DNA from: Marinobacter qingdaonensis
Lineage (GTDB): Bacteria > Pseudomonadota > Gammaproteobacteria > Pseudomonadales > Oleiphilaceae
Direction of reading: 5' to 3'
Assembly: GCF_034555935.1 (NCBI RefSeq)
Contig: NZ_JAYDCJ010000003.1
Span: forward strand, 2,666,001 to 2,730,000
Length of the DNA stretch: 64,000 nucleotides
Each line of letters opens with the position of its first letter. Within the stretch, counting starts at the first letter, position 1. A program made the translations under genes and the position numbers. Shown here one piece after another: positions 28,708-36,109 of the stretch. The notes under the pieces are model-generated. The model saw only the letters and a program-made list of their open reading frames with translations, was not told the origin of the DNA and did not search any database.

Positions 28708-28723
28708 TTCAGGTTTGATTCAG
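28708..28723 (-). promoter_or_regulatory. Candidate OmpR/PhoB-type response-regulator site 2
   Basis: TTCAG-N6-TTCAG on the plus strand is the same CTGAA-N6-CTGAA repeat read on the minus strand. It lies 36 bp from site 1, in opposite orientation, inside the 158-bp divergent region between the cupredoxin and response-regulator genes. Confidence 0.55.
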
Positions 28724-28775
28724 CTAACGCCCTAACACTGTCGAGCAAACCCAAACGGATACCCAGGACCCATCC

Positions 28776-29441
28776 ATGCGCCTGTTATTGGTGGAAGACG
28801 ATCGCTTACTTGCAGATGGGCTGACCGGTCAGCTCGAGAAGGCCGGTTTCAGCATCGACTGGACGGGGACCGCCAGAGAGGCGGTCAGTTTCGGCAAGCA
28901 CGACGATTATCGTGCCGTGGTGCTGGATCTCGGCCTGCCCGATGGCAGCGGCCTGGAAGTGCTGAAAACCTGGAGGGCCAACCAGATCAACGTTCCAGTG
29001 CTGATTCTCACCGCCCGGGGCGATTGGCAGGACAAGGTCAACGGCCTGAAAGCCGGCGCGGACGACTACCTGGCCAAGCCTTTCCAGACCGAAGAACTCA
29101 TCGCCCGACTCAACGCCATCATTCGCCGTAGCGAAGGCCGGGTGCAGTCCCTGTTGAAAGCCGGTGGCTTTGAACTGGACGAAAATCGCCAGAGTCTGAG
29201 GCTGCCGGATGGCTCGGAACACAGTCTGACCGGCACCGAGTTCCGTCTGCTGCGCTGCCTGATGAGTCGCCCGGGACAGGTATTCTCCAAGGAACAACTG
29301 ATGGAGCAACTGTACAACCTGAACGACACGCCCAGCGACAATGTCATCGAAGCCTACATCCGTCGGCTCCGGAAACTGGTGGGACCGGAATCGATTCTGA
29401 CACGGCGGGGCCAGGGGTATCTCTTTAATGAAGCTGTTTAG
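28776..29441 (+). CDS. OmpR/PhoP-family response regulator (likely copper-responsive)
   Basis: A 221-residue two-component regulator. The receiver domain has the acidic pair Asp8/Asp9, phosphoacceptor Asp51 (VVLDLGLPDG) and Lys101. The C-terminal winged helix shows SLTGTEFRLLRCL and NVIEAYIRRLRKL. It is divergent from the cupredoxin-copA-copB operon and overlaps the sensor kinase gene by 14 nt. The mirrored 11-bp-period repeats in the divergent promoter are its probable binding sites. A role in copper sensing is inferred from location; the protein itself is closest in style to PhoP/QseB-type regulators. Confidence 0.88.
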   Translation: MRLLLVEDDRLLADGLTGQLEKAGFSIDWTGTAREAVSFGKHDDYRAVVLDLGLPDGSGLEVLKTWRANQINVPVLILTARGDWQDKVNGLKAGADDYLAKPFQTEELIARLNAIIRRSEGRVQSLLKAGGFELDENRQSLRLPDGSEHSLTGTEFRLLRCLMSRPGQVFSKEQLMEQLYNLNDTPSDNVIEAYIRRLRKLVGPESILTRRGQGYLFNEAV

Positions 29442-30756
29442 CAAGCCCTCCTCCGTCAAAGGCACCCTCCTCGCCCTGCTGTTGCCCGCCGGCATTGGCC
29501 TGATGGCACTGGCGTGGGTCGTACACGGCTTGCTTCTGGACCGGATGTCGCGGGACTTTGTCGAGAGTCGCCTCAAAGACGAGGTGGCCTTCCTGGAGCA
29601 CCAGATTCGCCAGGCGGGCGGAGCGGTCGACTCGCTCAATACCGGCGATTACTTCCAGGAGGTGTTCCATCACGCCTTTGCCATACGTTCGCCCTCTGAA
29701 ACCTTGATATCCCCATCTGCCTGGCAACCGCTTCTGGCCCCCTTGCTTACGATGGATTCGGAGGGCTCGGTACGGATCCAGGGCGCCGAATTTTCCGGGG
29801 CCCCCTCGGACATCCTGGCCTATCGGAAGGCCTTTATGGTCGATGGCACCCCCATTGTTGTGATCGTTTCCGAAGATTTTGGCGCCCTGAAGCGCAGCCA
29901 AACAGAACTGCATGCCTGGACAGCCGTGGTGTCCGTTTTACTGATTCTTTTGCTGGTGGGCGTCATTTGGATTGGGATCAACCTGGCCATGCGCCCGGTC
30001 GTGAGCATCAAAGGCGCCCTGACCCGCCTCCAGGACGGTGAAATCTCACGCATTGGCGTACGGGCACCCGAAGAGTTCAGGCCGTTGGTGCAGCAACTCA
30101 ATCAGCTGCTGGATTCCCTCGACCATCGACTGGAACGCTCCAGGGACGCCCTGGCAAACCTGTCCCACAGCGTGAAAACCCCCATTTCGGCCCTGCGCCA
30201 GATCCTCGAGGACACCGAACGCCCGCTGGACGCTTCATTGCGGCAGCAGATGGCAAGCCGCTTGAGTGATATCGACACCCAACTCGAAGCGGAAATGCGG
30301 CGCAGCCGGTTTGCCGGTCCCCAGGTCGGCAAAAGCGCCAACCCCCTGACACAGGCCCGCGACCTTCTCTGGATGCTTGGACGCCTGTACCCGGACAAAT
30401 CCTTCGAGCTGGCCAGTTCACTGCCCGAGGACTGTCGCTGGGCCATCGAAGAGCACGATCTGAACGAAATCCTGGGCAACCTGCTGGATAACGCCGGTAA
30501 ATGGTCGGACAGTTTCGTGGAGTTGTCGCTGGAGGAGGTGTCCGGCAAGCCGTGGATCTCGGTGATAGACGACGGTCCCGGCGTTCCGGAACAGGAACTG
30601 GCCAAACTGGGTCAGCGCGGGGTTCGGTTGGATGAGCAGACCCCCGGTCATGGGCTCGGTCTTGCCATCGTTCAGGACATTGTCGGTCGCTACGGAGGCA
30701 GGCTTGGTTTCGCCGCGCGCACACCCGCCGGTCTTCACGTGCAGGTCACCCTCTGA
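29428..30756 (+). CDS. Sensor histidine kinase paired with the copper-region regulator
   Basis: A 442-residue membrane kinase with transmembrane helices at about residues 12-36 and 164-188, enclosing a periplasmic sensor domain of about 125 residues. A HAMP-like linker follows, then the H-box LSHSVKTPISALR with His247, the N-box ILGNLLDNAGKW, and the G-boxes DDGPGVP and GHGLGLAI. The start overlaps the regulator gene by 14 nt. The periplasmic loop has His pairs (FHHAF) but no clear CusS signature, so the signal could be copper or another envelope cue. Confidence 0.88.
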   Translation: MKLFSKPSSVKGTLLALLLPAGIGLMALAWVVHGLLLDRMSRDFVESRLKDEVAFLEHQIRQAGGAVDSLNTGDYFQEVFHHAFAIRSPSETLISPSAWQPLLAPLLTMDSEGSVRIQGAEFSGAPSDILAYRKAFMVDGTPIVVIVSEDFGALKRSQTELHAWTAVVSVLLILLLVGVIWIGINLAMRPVVSIKGALTRLQDGEISRIGVRAPEEFRPLVQQLNQLLDSLDHRLERSRDALANLSHSVKTPISALRQILEDTERPLDASLRQQMASRLSDIDTQLEAEMRRSRFAGPQVGKSANPLTQARDLLWMLGRLYPDKSFELASSLPEDCRWAIEEHDLNEILGNLLDNAGKWSDSFVELSLEEVSGKPWISVIDDGPGVPEQELAKLGQRGVRLDEQTPGHGLGLAIVQDIVGRYGGRLGFAARTPAGLHVQVTL

Positions 30757-30786
30757 TGCGCTCCGCCCGGCCTGATTGTCTTGAGC

Positions 30787-30805
30787 GCCGGACACAGTGT
30801 CCGGC
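30787..30805. repeat. Perfect 9-bp-arm palindrome overlapping a terminator
   Basis: GCCGGACAC and GTGTCCGGC flank a single A. Its right arm shares GGC with the left arm of the terminator at 30803-30832, so the two RNA hairpins exclude each other. Confidence 0.6.
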
Positions 30806-30832
30806 TCCTGGGACAGATCCAGAGCCTTTTTT
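30803..30832 (+). terminator. Rho-independent terminator after the sensor kinase gene
   Basis: GGCTC(C)TGG pairs with CCAGAGCC around a 7-nt loop, with one bulged C, and is followed directly by six T. It ends the two-component operon 47 nt past the kinase stop codon. Confidence 0.75.
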
Positions 30833-30931
30833 CCGGATTGTCTGGTTCACCGGACATTGGCCGCCCCAGTGACCTCGCATAACGACCGCCCGAAACTTTA
30901 AAAAGTAGTTAAAACAACAACATAACCGATT

Positions 30932-30947
30932 GGCACAGTTCCTGTTA
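30932..30947 (+). promoter_or_regulatory. Weak sigma-54-like promoter candidate
   Basis: TGGCAC is followed at the right distance by CTGTT instead of TTGCT, so the -24 GG is perfect but the -12 element reads GT instead of GC. It lies about 95 bp before the binding-protein gene at 31039. I rate it low because of the -12 mismatch. Confidence 0.25.
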
Positions 30948-31038
30948 CACAAGCCGGGATAACTATAAAAAACGCCTGAAAAACAATTCGTTAAGAACCC
31001 TGTTTTTCACCCAGCTCGGACAATAATAAGGAACAACT

Positions 31039-32004
31039 ATGCGATTCTTGCTTCTGGCGCTGTTGCTGGCCAGCCCCCTGTGCTTCGGGAAAACCATCGT
31101 GGTGGTCCAGAGCTACCACATCGAATACAAGTGGGATGCCGACTACATCAACGCCATCCAATCGGTGCTCGGCAAAGATCACGACATCCACGTGTTTGAA
31201 CTCGACACCAAACGCCTCGCCAAGACCGACTGGCCGCAAAAGGCTGCCGACACCCAAAACGCCATTGCCGAACTCCAGCCCGACGTCGCCATCCTCGGCG
31301 ACGACAACGCCTTCACACTCATGGCCCAGCACCTGGCCGACCGCAACATTCCCGTGGTGTTCCTGGGCGTCAACGGCGGCCCAGCGCAGCACCCGGCCCT
31401 CGATCACCCCATGGTCACCGGCATCCTGGAGCGACCGTTTTTCAAGGACAGCATTCGCCATTTGCGCAAGGTGCTGAGCGAACGCGAGCGATTCCTGGTG
31501 CTCATGGACGACTCGCCAACCATGCGCAACGCGGTGAACGAGTTTTTCGGGGAAAAGCGGGAGGCAACGCTCTACGGCTCCCAACTGGACATCGTGCTGA
31601 CCAACGACCGGGATACCTGGTTGCAGAGCGTTTTCGACGCCCACACCCAATACGACGCCATCGTGGTTGGCACCCATCACACCATCCGCGATGCGGCCGG
31701 CAACTACATCACCCCCAATGAACTGATGACCGAGGCGTTCGCCCGCACCCAGATCCCGATTTTCTCCTTCTGGGACATTTTCATTGGCAAACAACAGGGC
31801 ATTGGCGGCTTTACGGTGTCCGCCCATCAGGAAGGGCTGACTGCGGCCCGACTGGCGTCGCTCATTCTCGGGGGCGTCAGCCCCGACAAGATCCCTCAGA
31901 TGAAATCCCTGAGCGGCCATTACGTCTACAGCGAAAGCGGGTTGCAGCACTGGAATCTGGAGCTGTCGCCGTTGATTGCCAGCCAGGCGAATTTTGTGGA
32001 CTAG
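31039..32004 (+). CDS. ABC-type periplasmic substrate-binding protein (TrpX/COG2984-like)
   Basis: A 321-residue secreted protein (signal peptide 1-17, ending LCFG). It has a two-lobe periplasmic-binding fold: TIVVVQSYHIEYKWD at the start, ILGDDNAFTLMAQHL and PVVFLGVNGGPAQHP in the first lobe, then TAARLASLILGG near the end. This resembles orphan binding proteins that feed sensor kinases or incomplete ABC systems. No permease or ATPase gene is adjacent, so it may be a sensory partner rather than a transporter part. Ligand unknown. AAGGAA lies 8 nt upstream of the ATG. Confidence 0.7.
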   Translation: MRFLLLALLLASPLCFGKTIVVVQSYHIEYKWDADYINAIQSVLGKDHDIHVFELDTKRLAKTDWPQKAADTQNAIAELQPDVAILGDDNAFTLMAQHLADRNIPVVFLGVNGGPAQHPALDHPMVTGILERPFFKDSIRHLRKVLSERERFLVLMDDSPTMRNAVNEFFGEKREATLYGSQLDIVLTNDRDTWLQSVFDAHTQYDAIVVGTHHTIRDAAGNYITPNELMTEAFARTQIPIFSFWDIFIGKQQGIGGFTVSAHQEGLTAARLASLILGGVSPDKIPQMKSLSGHYVYSESGLQHWNLELSPLIASQANFVD

Positions 32005-32022
32005 GCCATGTCTGCAAGGGGC

Positions 32023-32808
32023 TCAATACCCCAGGTAGCCGTGTCCGACCACGTCGCGATGGCGATCGACGTGGCGGACATTGATCGCGCGGATGAGCCC
32101 CCTGCCCTCCAGATCGCTAAAGCACTGATTGAAGGCGTCCCGTACCTTCCTGTCCCGGAACACCAGACGAAAGGGCTCGGGATCAAACATCGGTGTGAAC
32201 AGCAGCGGTTCAGTCATGTCAACGCGCGCCCTGAACTGAGGGTCCCGGGCCATGCGCTTGTTGATCTCAGAGAAAATCAGGCCATCGCTCAACACCACAT
32301 CGACCCGGCCAAAGTAAAGCATGCTGGAGTGAAGGCGCTGGTTCGACAGCTCCTGATACTCATCCAGGGTGCCAATGATGTCCTCAAGGCCGAGAATTTC
32401 CCGGGCATTGGCAAAGGCCACCACCCTCAGGTCGGCCAGCCCCGCAAGGGTGTAGGGTTTGACCCGGCTGGACTGGAGTACGGAGGCGCCGTTCTGGTAC
32501 CAAATGTAGGGTTTTGACGGATAGCCAGCTACATCCCGATCGGCAGGGACCGTGGTCACGGCGTCGGCGCTGTCGTAATCGGTAAAGCTTCGGATGTGCC
32601 GGCCAAAAGGCACGACCCGGAACTTGGCATAGTAGCCACAATGTTCCAGCACGGTGGCAACAATTTCTGAATCGCGCCCTTTGCCGCCCGGCTCCGACTG
32701 GGATGGCAGGTCCGGCGAGAGGATCGTCAGTGTCGAGGCTGGCAAGGCGCGCGGGAGCATAGTCACGGCGAGCATCAGAACCAGCCCCAGGCGCACTGTG
32801 CAACTCAT
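32023..32808 (-). CDS. Periplasmic solute-binding protein, family 3 type
   Basis: A 261-residue secreted protein with a signal peptide (about 1-24, ending PRALPAS). The fold is that of amino-acid-type (SBP_bac_3) binding proteins, as in STLTILSPDLPS, VVPFGRHIRSF and VDVVLSDGLIFSEI. Proteins like this are often annotated as transporter substrate-binding domain proteins without a transporter. It converges with the binding-protein gene at 31039-32004 with an 18-bp gap. The ATG at 32808 is preferred over an upstream TTG. No transporter genes are nearby. Confidence 0.7.
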   Translation of the reverse strand: MSCTVRLGLVLMLAVTMLPRALPASTLTILSPDLPSQSEPGGKGRDSEIVATVLEHCGYYAKFRVVPFGRHIRSFTDYDSADAVTTVPADRDVAGYPSKPYIWYQNGASVLQSSRVKPYTLAGLADLRVVAFANAREILGLEDIIGTLDEYQELSNQRLHSSMLYFGRVDVVLSDGLIFSEINKRMARDPQFRARVDMTEPLLFTPMFDPEPFRLVFRDRKVRDAFNQCFSDLEGRGLIRAINVRHVDRHRDVVGHGYLGY

Positions 32809-32907
32809 GGTGGAGGACCTCAGCGGTAACGGGGCGAACAATTGGGGTATTGTCGAAGCTAACTATTACACATTTGTTGCACGCCGCGGGTCGGCTTGTC
32901 GCAAAAT

Positions 32908-32943
32908 GTGAACACATTCAATACGGTTTCACGAGATGTTCAC
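32908..32943. promoter_or_regulatory. Inverted repeat GTGAACA...TGTTCAC in divergent promoter region
   Basis: GTGAACA at 32908-32914 and TGTTCAC at 32937-32943 are exact inverted copies, 29 bp (nearly three helical turns) apart. They lie between the binding-protein gene on the minus strand and the beta-helix gene on the plus strand. The regulator is unknown. Confidence 0.4.
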
Positions 32944-32992
32944 GTAAGGCTTCTAACATCGCTGCTACATTCCATCTGGAGAGTAGTACCCG

Positions 32993-34564
32993 ATGTCTGG
33001 TGATTCTTCCCTGCTAGTTGAAAAACTCTGGCGCCTGAAGCGGCGCATCGACAAAGGCGCCTGCCCCGGCGTTGAGTTCGTTCACCTCAATACCCTGCTG
33101 CGTGAACCCGGTTACCGGTCGGACGTGCTCCGGCGCGTGGAAAGCGCCGGCACCGCCGAGCTCAAGGCCCTGGCCCGCGAAATACAGGCCAACGACGACG
33201 GCCGGCCGTTGATGGTGAAAGAGAGCGCTGACCGGTTCGAGGACACCGACACCCCGGAACGCAAAGGCTGGCTCAAGCGCAACGCCCTGGTTCTGGTACC
33301 GATACTGGCCATCAGCTCCGTTGCCGTCGGCTTTACCGCCTTCGAGAACCGGGCCGTGCGAATCAACTCCGATATTACCGTCGACACGACCTGGGAAACC
33401 GGCAAGCGCTACATTCTCGAAAAAACCGTGTACGTCGAGAACTCCAACCTGAATATCGAACCCGGCGTGACCATTGAGGGCGAGCACGGCTCGGCGCTTG
33501 TGGTCACCCCCAGCTCCCGACTTTACGCCCGGGGCAAGGCCGATAACCCCGTGGTCTTCACCAGCGCCCAACCCGAGGGCAAGCGCGCCCGAGGCGACTG
33601 GGGCGGCGTGGTACTGCTCGGCGATGCGCCAGTGAACGAACCCAATGCCTCCATCGAGGGCCTGCCGGACGGCGAGACCCGGGGCTTTTTCGGGGGCACC
33701 GATACCGAGAACTCCTGCGGCGTGGTGGAATTCACCCGCATCGAGTTTGCCGGCTTTGAAGTCTACAAGGACAACGAACTGAATGGCCTGACGCTGGGCG
33801 GTTGCGGCAGCAACACCATCATCCGCAATGTCCAGGTCCACCGCTCTCTGGACGACGGCATTGAGATGTTTGGCGGCAACGTCGATCTGAAAAACATCGT
33901 GGTGTCAGGCGCCGGCGATGACAGCATCGACTGGGACTGGGGCTGGACCGGCCGGGTCCAGTTCGCGGTGATCCAGCAGCACCCGGACGCCGGCGACAAC
34001 GCCTTTGAAGGCGACAACAACGGCAACGACCACGAGGCACAGCCCCGCTCGGAACCCACCTTCTACAACGTCACCCTGGTGGGCGGCGGCAACAGCCAAA
34101 AAGAACACCGAGGGATGGTGCTGCGGGAGGGCTCCGGGGGCCACTTCCACAACATGCTGATCGACAGCTACGCCATTGAAGCCATGGACCTGCGGGACAA
34201 CGCGTTGTCGCTGACCAATCGCGGGCTGCTGACCTTCGGCAACAATCTGTTGGCCAATCTGGGGCATCTGGGCCGGGTCGGTCAGGAGAGCGGCGATGGC
34301 GACGACGACTTCGGCTTCAATGAAAACGACTGGATGGAAGCGCCTGCCAATGGCAACACCTTCCGGGTAGAGTCCGCGCTCTTCCCCCAGGCCAGGGATC
34401 TGGTCAACCCGAAATTCATGCCCCGGGTGCAGCTGCGTCAGATGAACGCAACCCGACCGCCCCAGAGCGAATTCTTTGACGAGTCCGCCGATTTCGTCGG
34501 TGCGGTCAGCCCGGTCTCCGCCAACAGCTGGCTCGACGGCTGGACCCGGTTCCCGGAGTCCTGA
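32993..34564 (+). CDS. Membrane-anchored right-handed beta-helix protein, function unknown
   Basis: A 523-residue protein in three parts. Residues 1-95 are charged, mostly helical and predicted cytosolic (EKLWRLKRRIDKG, LKALAREIQAND). Residues 97-117 form one membrane helix (VLVPILAISSVAVGF). Residues 120-523 are a parallel beta-helix with the family hallmarks DWGGVVLLGDAPVNEP, NELNGLTLGGCGSNT and DDGIEMFGGNVDLKN. This extracytoplasmic family is common in marine bacteria but uncharacterised; normally it is a lipoprotein or freely secreted, so a single-pass anchor with a cytosolic head is unusual. The small secreted-protein gene at 34719 follows it, under its own predicted control element. Confidence 0.7.
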   Translation: MSGDSSLLVEKLWRLKRRIDKGACPGVEFVHLNTLLREPGYRSDVLRRVESAGTAELKALAREIQANDDGRPLMVKESADRFEDTDTPERKGWLKRNALVLVPILAISSVAVGFTAFENRAVRINSDITVDTTWETGKRYILEKTVYVENSNLNIEPGVTIEGEHGSALVVTPSSRLYARGKADNPVVFTSAQPEGKRARGDWGGVVLLGDAPVNEPNASIEGLPDGETRGFFGGTDTENSCGVVEFTRIEFAGFEVYKDNELNGLTLGGCGSNTIIRNVQVHRSLDDGIEMFGGNVDLKNIVVSGAGDDSIDWDWGWTGRVQFAVIQQHPDAGDNAFEGDNNGNDHEAQPRSEPTFYNVTLVGGGNSQKEHRGMVLREGSGGHFHNMLIDSYAIEAMDLRDNALSLTNRGLLTFGNNLLANLGHLGRVGQESGDGDDDFGFNENDWMEAPANGNTFRVESALFPQARDLVNPKFMPRVQLRQMNATRPPQSEFFDESADFVGAVSPVSANSWLDGWTRFPES

Positions 34565-34592
34565 AATGGCGTGCTGAGAATCGGCACCAGTC

Positions 34593-34634
34593 ATCACGAA
34601 ATCTGATGTGAGGTATATCGCTTAGGAATTTTTT
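34593..34634 (+). promoter_or_regulatory. Composite nod-box-like element D, upstream of the 47-aa secreted protein
   Basis: ATCAC-N5-CTGAT (34593-34607), 7 nt, ATATCG (34615-34620), 7 nt, then an ATTTTTT block from 34628. The same arrangement, with identical spacings, occurs at five other promoters in this window. The box centre is 119 bp before the start codon at 34719. Confidence 0.6.
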
Positions 34635-34718
34635 CTGGGCGCAGGAACGGGAGAGAATTTCACCAAGCCAATGAGGCGAGTTCGTTTCAAACATTCGATT
34701 TTACAGGTGGAATATCCC

Positions 34719-34862
34719 ATGAAAGCACTTAGCAAATTCCTTTTCGTTGTATCCCTGGTTTCTTTCTCTGCCCTGGCCCAGGCTGAAGGCGTGAGCCACG
34801 AAGACATCGAGCGCGGCAACAACCCGTTCGCCGAAACGCTGGTGATCAAAAGCGAAAGCTGA
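34719..34862 (+). CDS. 47-residue predicted secreted small protein
   Basis: The start is supported by AGGTGG 8 nt upstream; an ATG 16 codons earlier has no site. Residues 1-22 form a clear Sec signal peptide ending ALAQA, leaving a 25-residue acidic mature peptide that ends VIKSES. A strong rho-independent terminator follows 20 nt after the stop, so this is a complete single-gene unit with its own control element. I do not recognise the family. Its promoter is most like that of the other small secreted protein, at 50513, which also contains KSES near its end. Confidence 0.65.
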   Translation: MKALSKFLFVVSLVSFSALAQAEGVSHEDIERGNNPFAETLVIKSES

Positions 34863-34881
34863 GCCAAGACGCTGCAGCCGA

Positions 34882-34906
34882 GGCGGTCCAAGTGACCGCC
34901 TTTTTT
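34882..34906 (+). terminator. Rho-independent terminator after the 47-aa gene
   Basis: GGCGGTC and GACCGCC pair around a 5-nt loop and are followed by six T. Confidence 0.9.
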
Positions 34907-34972
34907 GTGCCCCGCACACGGCGTGACAGCAAGCCGCCGTCACACCACCGTTAATCAGCTACCGTCGCTAAT

Positions 34973-35010
34973 AAAAAACGCCCCTGGTGCCGTCCGGGCC
35001 TAGGGGCGTT
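34973..35010 (-). terminator. Rho-independent terminator of the small kinase-like gene
   Basis: AACGCCCCT and AGGGGCGTT pair over a 16-nt loop; on the minus strand a run of T (the A-run at 34973-34978) follows. It lies 25 bp past the stop codon of 35035-35787. Confidence 0.85.
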
Positions 35011-35034
35011 GTCGACTGTCTGCTGTTTGCACCT

Positions 35035-35787
35035 CTAGACGACGGTCACCAGGAATAGCAGCCCGAGGAACACGCCGGTCATCGCGGCAATTCCGTTCAT
35101 CTCCTCGCCATCACTCACCCAGTAACGCTTGAAGGCCTTGAAGAAGCGCTTGGGGGTGTAGATGTTCTTGCGGTAATGCCGCTGGTAATAGTCTTGCAGA
35201 TGATCCGGCATGGAAGCCCCATCGAACCGATGCCATAGCTTGAGTACTCCGAGCAGGTCCTTCTTTCTGGCCCACGCCCGGGTAATGACCGGCAGGCGGT
35301 TGAGCGGCATGGCGGAGCCGAAGTCAATCAACACCGGGTTGCCCTCGGGCGAGATCAGGATGTTTCCGGAGTTACCAACATCCAGATGGGCAACCCCACG
35401 CTCGTGCAATTCACTGACCGCCTGATAGAGCCGGAAAAAGAACCGCTCGGGGATGGCGCCATTCTGGAATCGCTTCTTGATGGGCGCACCGTCCACATAG
35501 TCGTAACTGAGCGTGTTGGCAGATCGCGCATCGCGCTCAACGCCCTGGGGCGTAAACGCCAAGCCCTGGACTCGCTGCAGCATTCGATGCTCGTGGGAGG
35601 TCAGCAGCCGGAAATACTGACCCAGCGGGCCCTGTTCGTAGCGGTAGGTTTTATAAACCCGTCGTTCGCCCCCCTCATCCCGGTTGATGCAAATGATCGG
35701 TTTGTACCACTTCTGACCCGGAACACGTTCCGACAGACAGGGTTTAAGATTGACACCACCAATAGATGTGCAGTTGCCCTCATTCAC
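35035..35787 (-). CDS. Small protein-kinase-like / LPS-kinase-like protein with C-terminal membrane anchor
   Basis: A 250-residue protein with a minimal kinase core: possible ATP-binding Lys46 (RVYKTYRY), catalytic loop GVAHLDVGNSGNILI with Asp136 and Asn142, and the magnesium-binding DFG at 155-157 (VLIDFGS). The style is that of the lipopolysaccharide kinase (WaaP/Kdo kinase) and RIO-like group. A hydrophobic segment at about 232-250 ends the protein, so the catalytic domain probably faces the cytosol while tail-anchored to the inner membrane. It is a single gene with its own terminator. Substrate (sugar, lipid A core, or protein) unknown. Confidence 0.7.
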   Translation of the reverse strand: MNEGNCTSIGGVNLKPCLSERVPGQKWYKPIICINRDEGGERRVYKTYRYEQGPLGQYFRLLTSHEHRMLQRVQGLAFTPQGVERDARSANTLSYDYVDGAPIKKRFQNGAIPERFFFRLYQAVSELHERGVAHLDVGNSGNILISPEGNPVLIDFGSAMPLNRLPVITRAWARKKDLLGVLKLWHRFDGASMPDHLQDYYQRHYRKNIYTPKRFFKAFKRYWVSDGEEMNGIAAMTGVFLGLLFLVTVV

Positions 35788-35893
35788 CAGTCACCCTCCC
35801 ACAACGGTTGTTCTTGGCCTCACCCGAGGCTGTTGGAGGGCAATTATTGGGAGTTAGCGCGGAGCTGAATAATTCCTTTGACGTATGTCAGTC

Positions 35894-35908
35894 ATCACCG
35901 TAGGTGAT
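35894..35908 (+). promoter_or_regulatory. ATCAC-N5-GTGAT box A, upstream of the nemA-like gene
   Basis: This is an exact ATC-N9-GAT (T-N11-A) LysR-type palindrome. Its centre is 43 bp, about four helical turns, upstream of the composite element F. Confidence 0.55.
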
Positions 35909-35936
35909 GTGCAAATCCAACCAAGTCGGGGCTCAC

Positions 35937-35978
35937 ATCATTCCTGTTGATAGTCGATATATCGCGCAGCAATTATTC
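35937..35978 (+). promoter_or_regulatory. Composite nod-box-like element F, upstream of the nemA-like gene
   Basis: ATCAT-N5-TTGAT (35937-35951), 7 nt, ATATCG (35959-35964), 7 nt, ATTATTC (35972-35978). Spacings equal those of the mexE, lpxR-like and small-protein promoters. The box centre is 166 bp before the start codon. Confidence 0.6.
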
Positions 35979-36109
35979 GCAGGCTGGGCTAGTGGCGACA
36001 ATTCGAAGCTAAACCGATGAGACGGACGGTTTCAATTTCTGTGCTAATCGTCGGTATTTTAAAGGGTTAATTATTTCTTCTAATCCATTTCATAAAGAAT
36101 GAGGACACG

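Larger units (their letters stand above)
35788..36109. promoter_or_regulatory. Intergenic control region between the kinase-like gene and the Old Yellow Enzyme gene
   Basis: This 322-bp gap contains two ATC-N9-GAT type boxes: an isolated one at 35894-35908 (ATCAC-N5-GTGAT) and the full composite element at 35937-35978. The last 80 bp are AT-rich and should contain the core promoter. No small open frame stands out. Confidence 0.6.
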
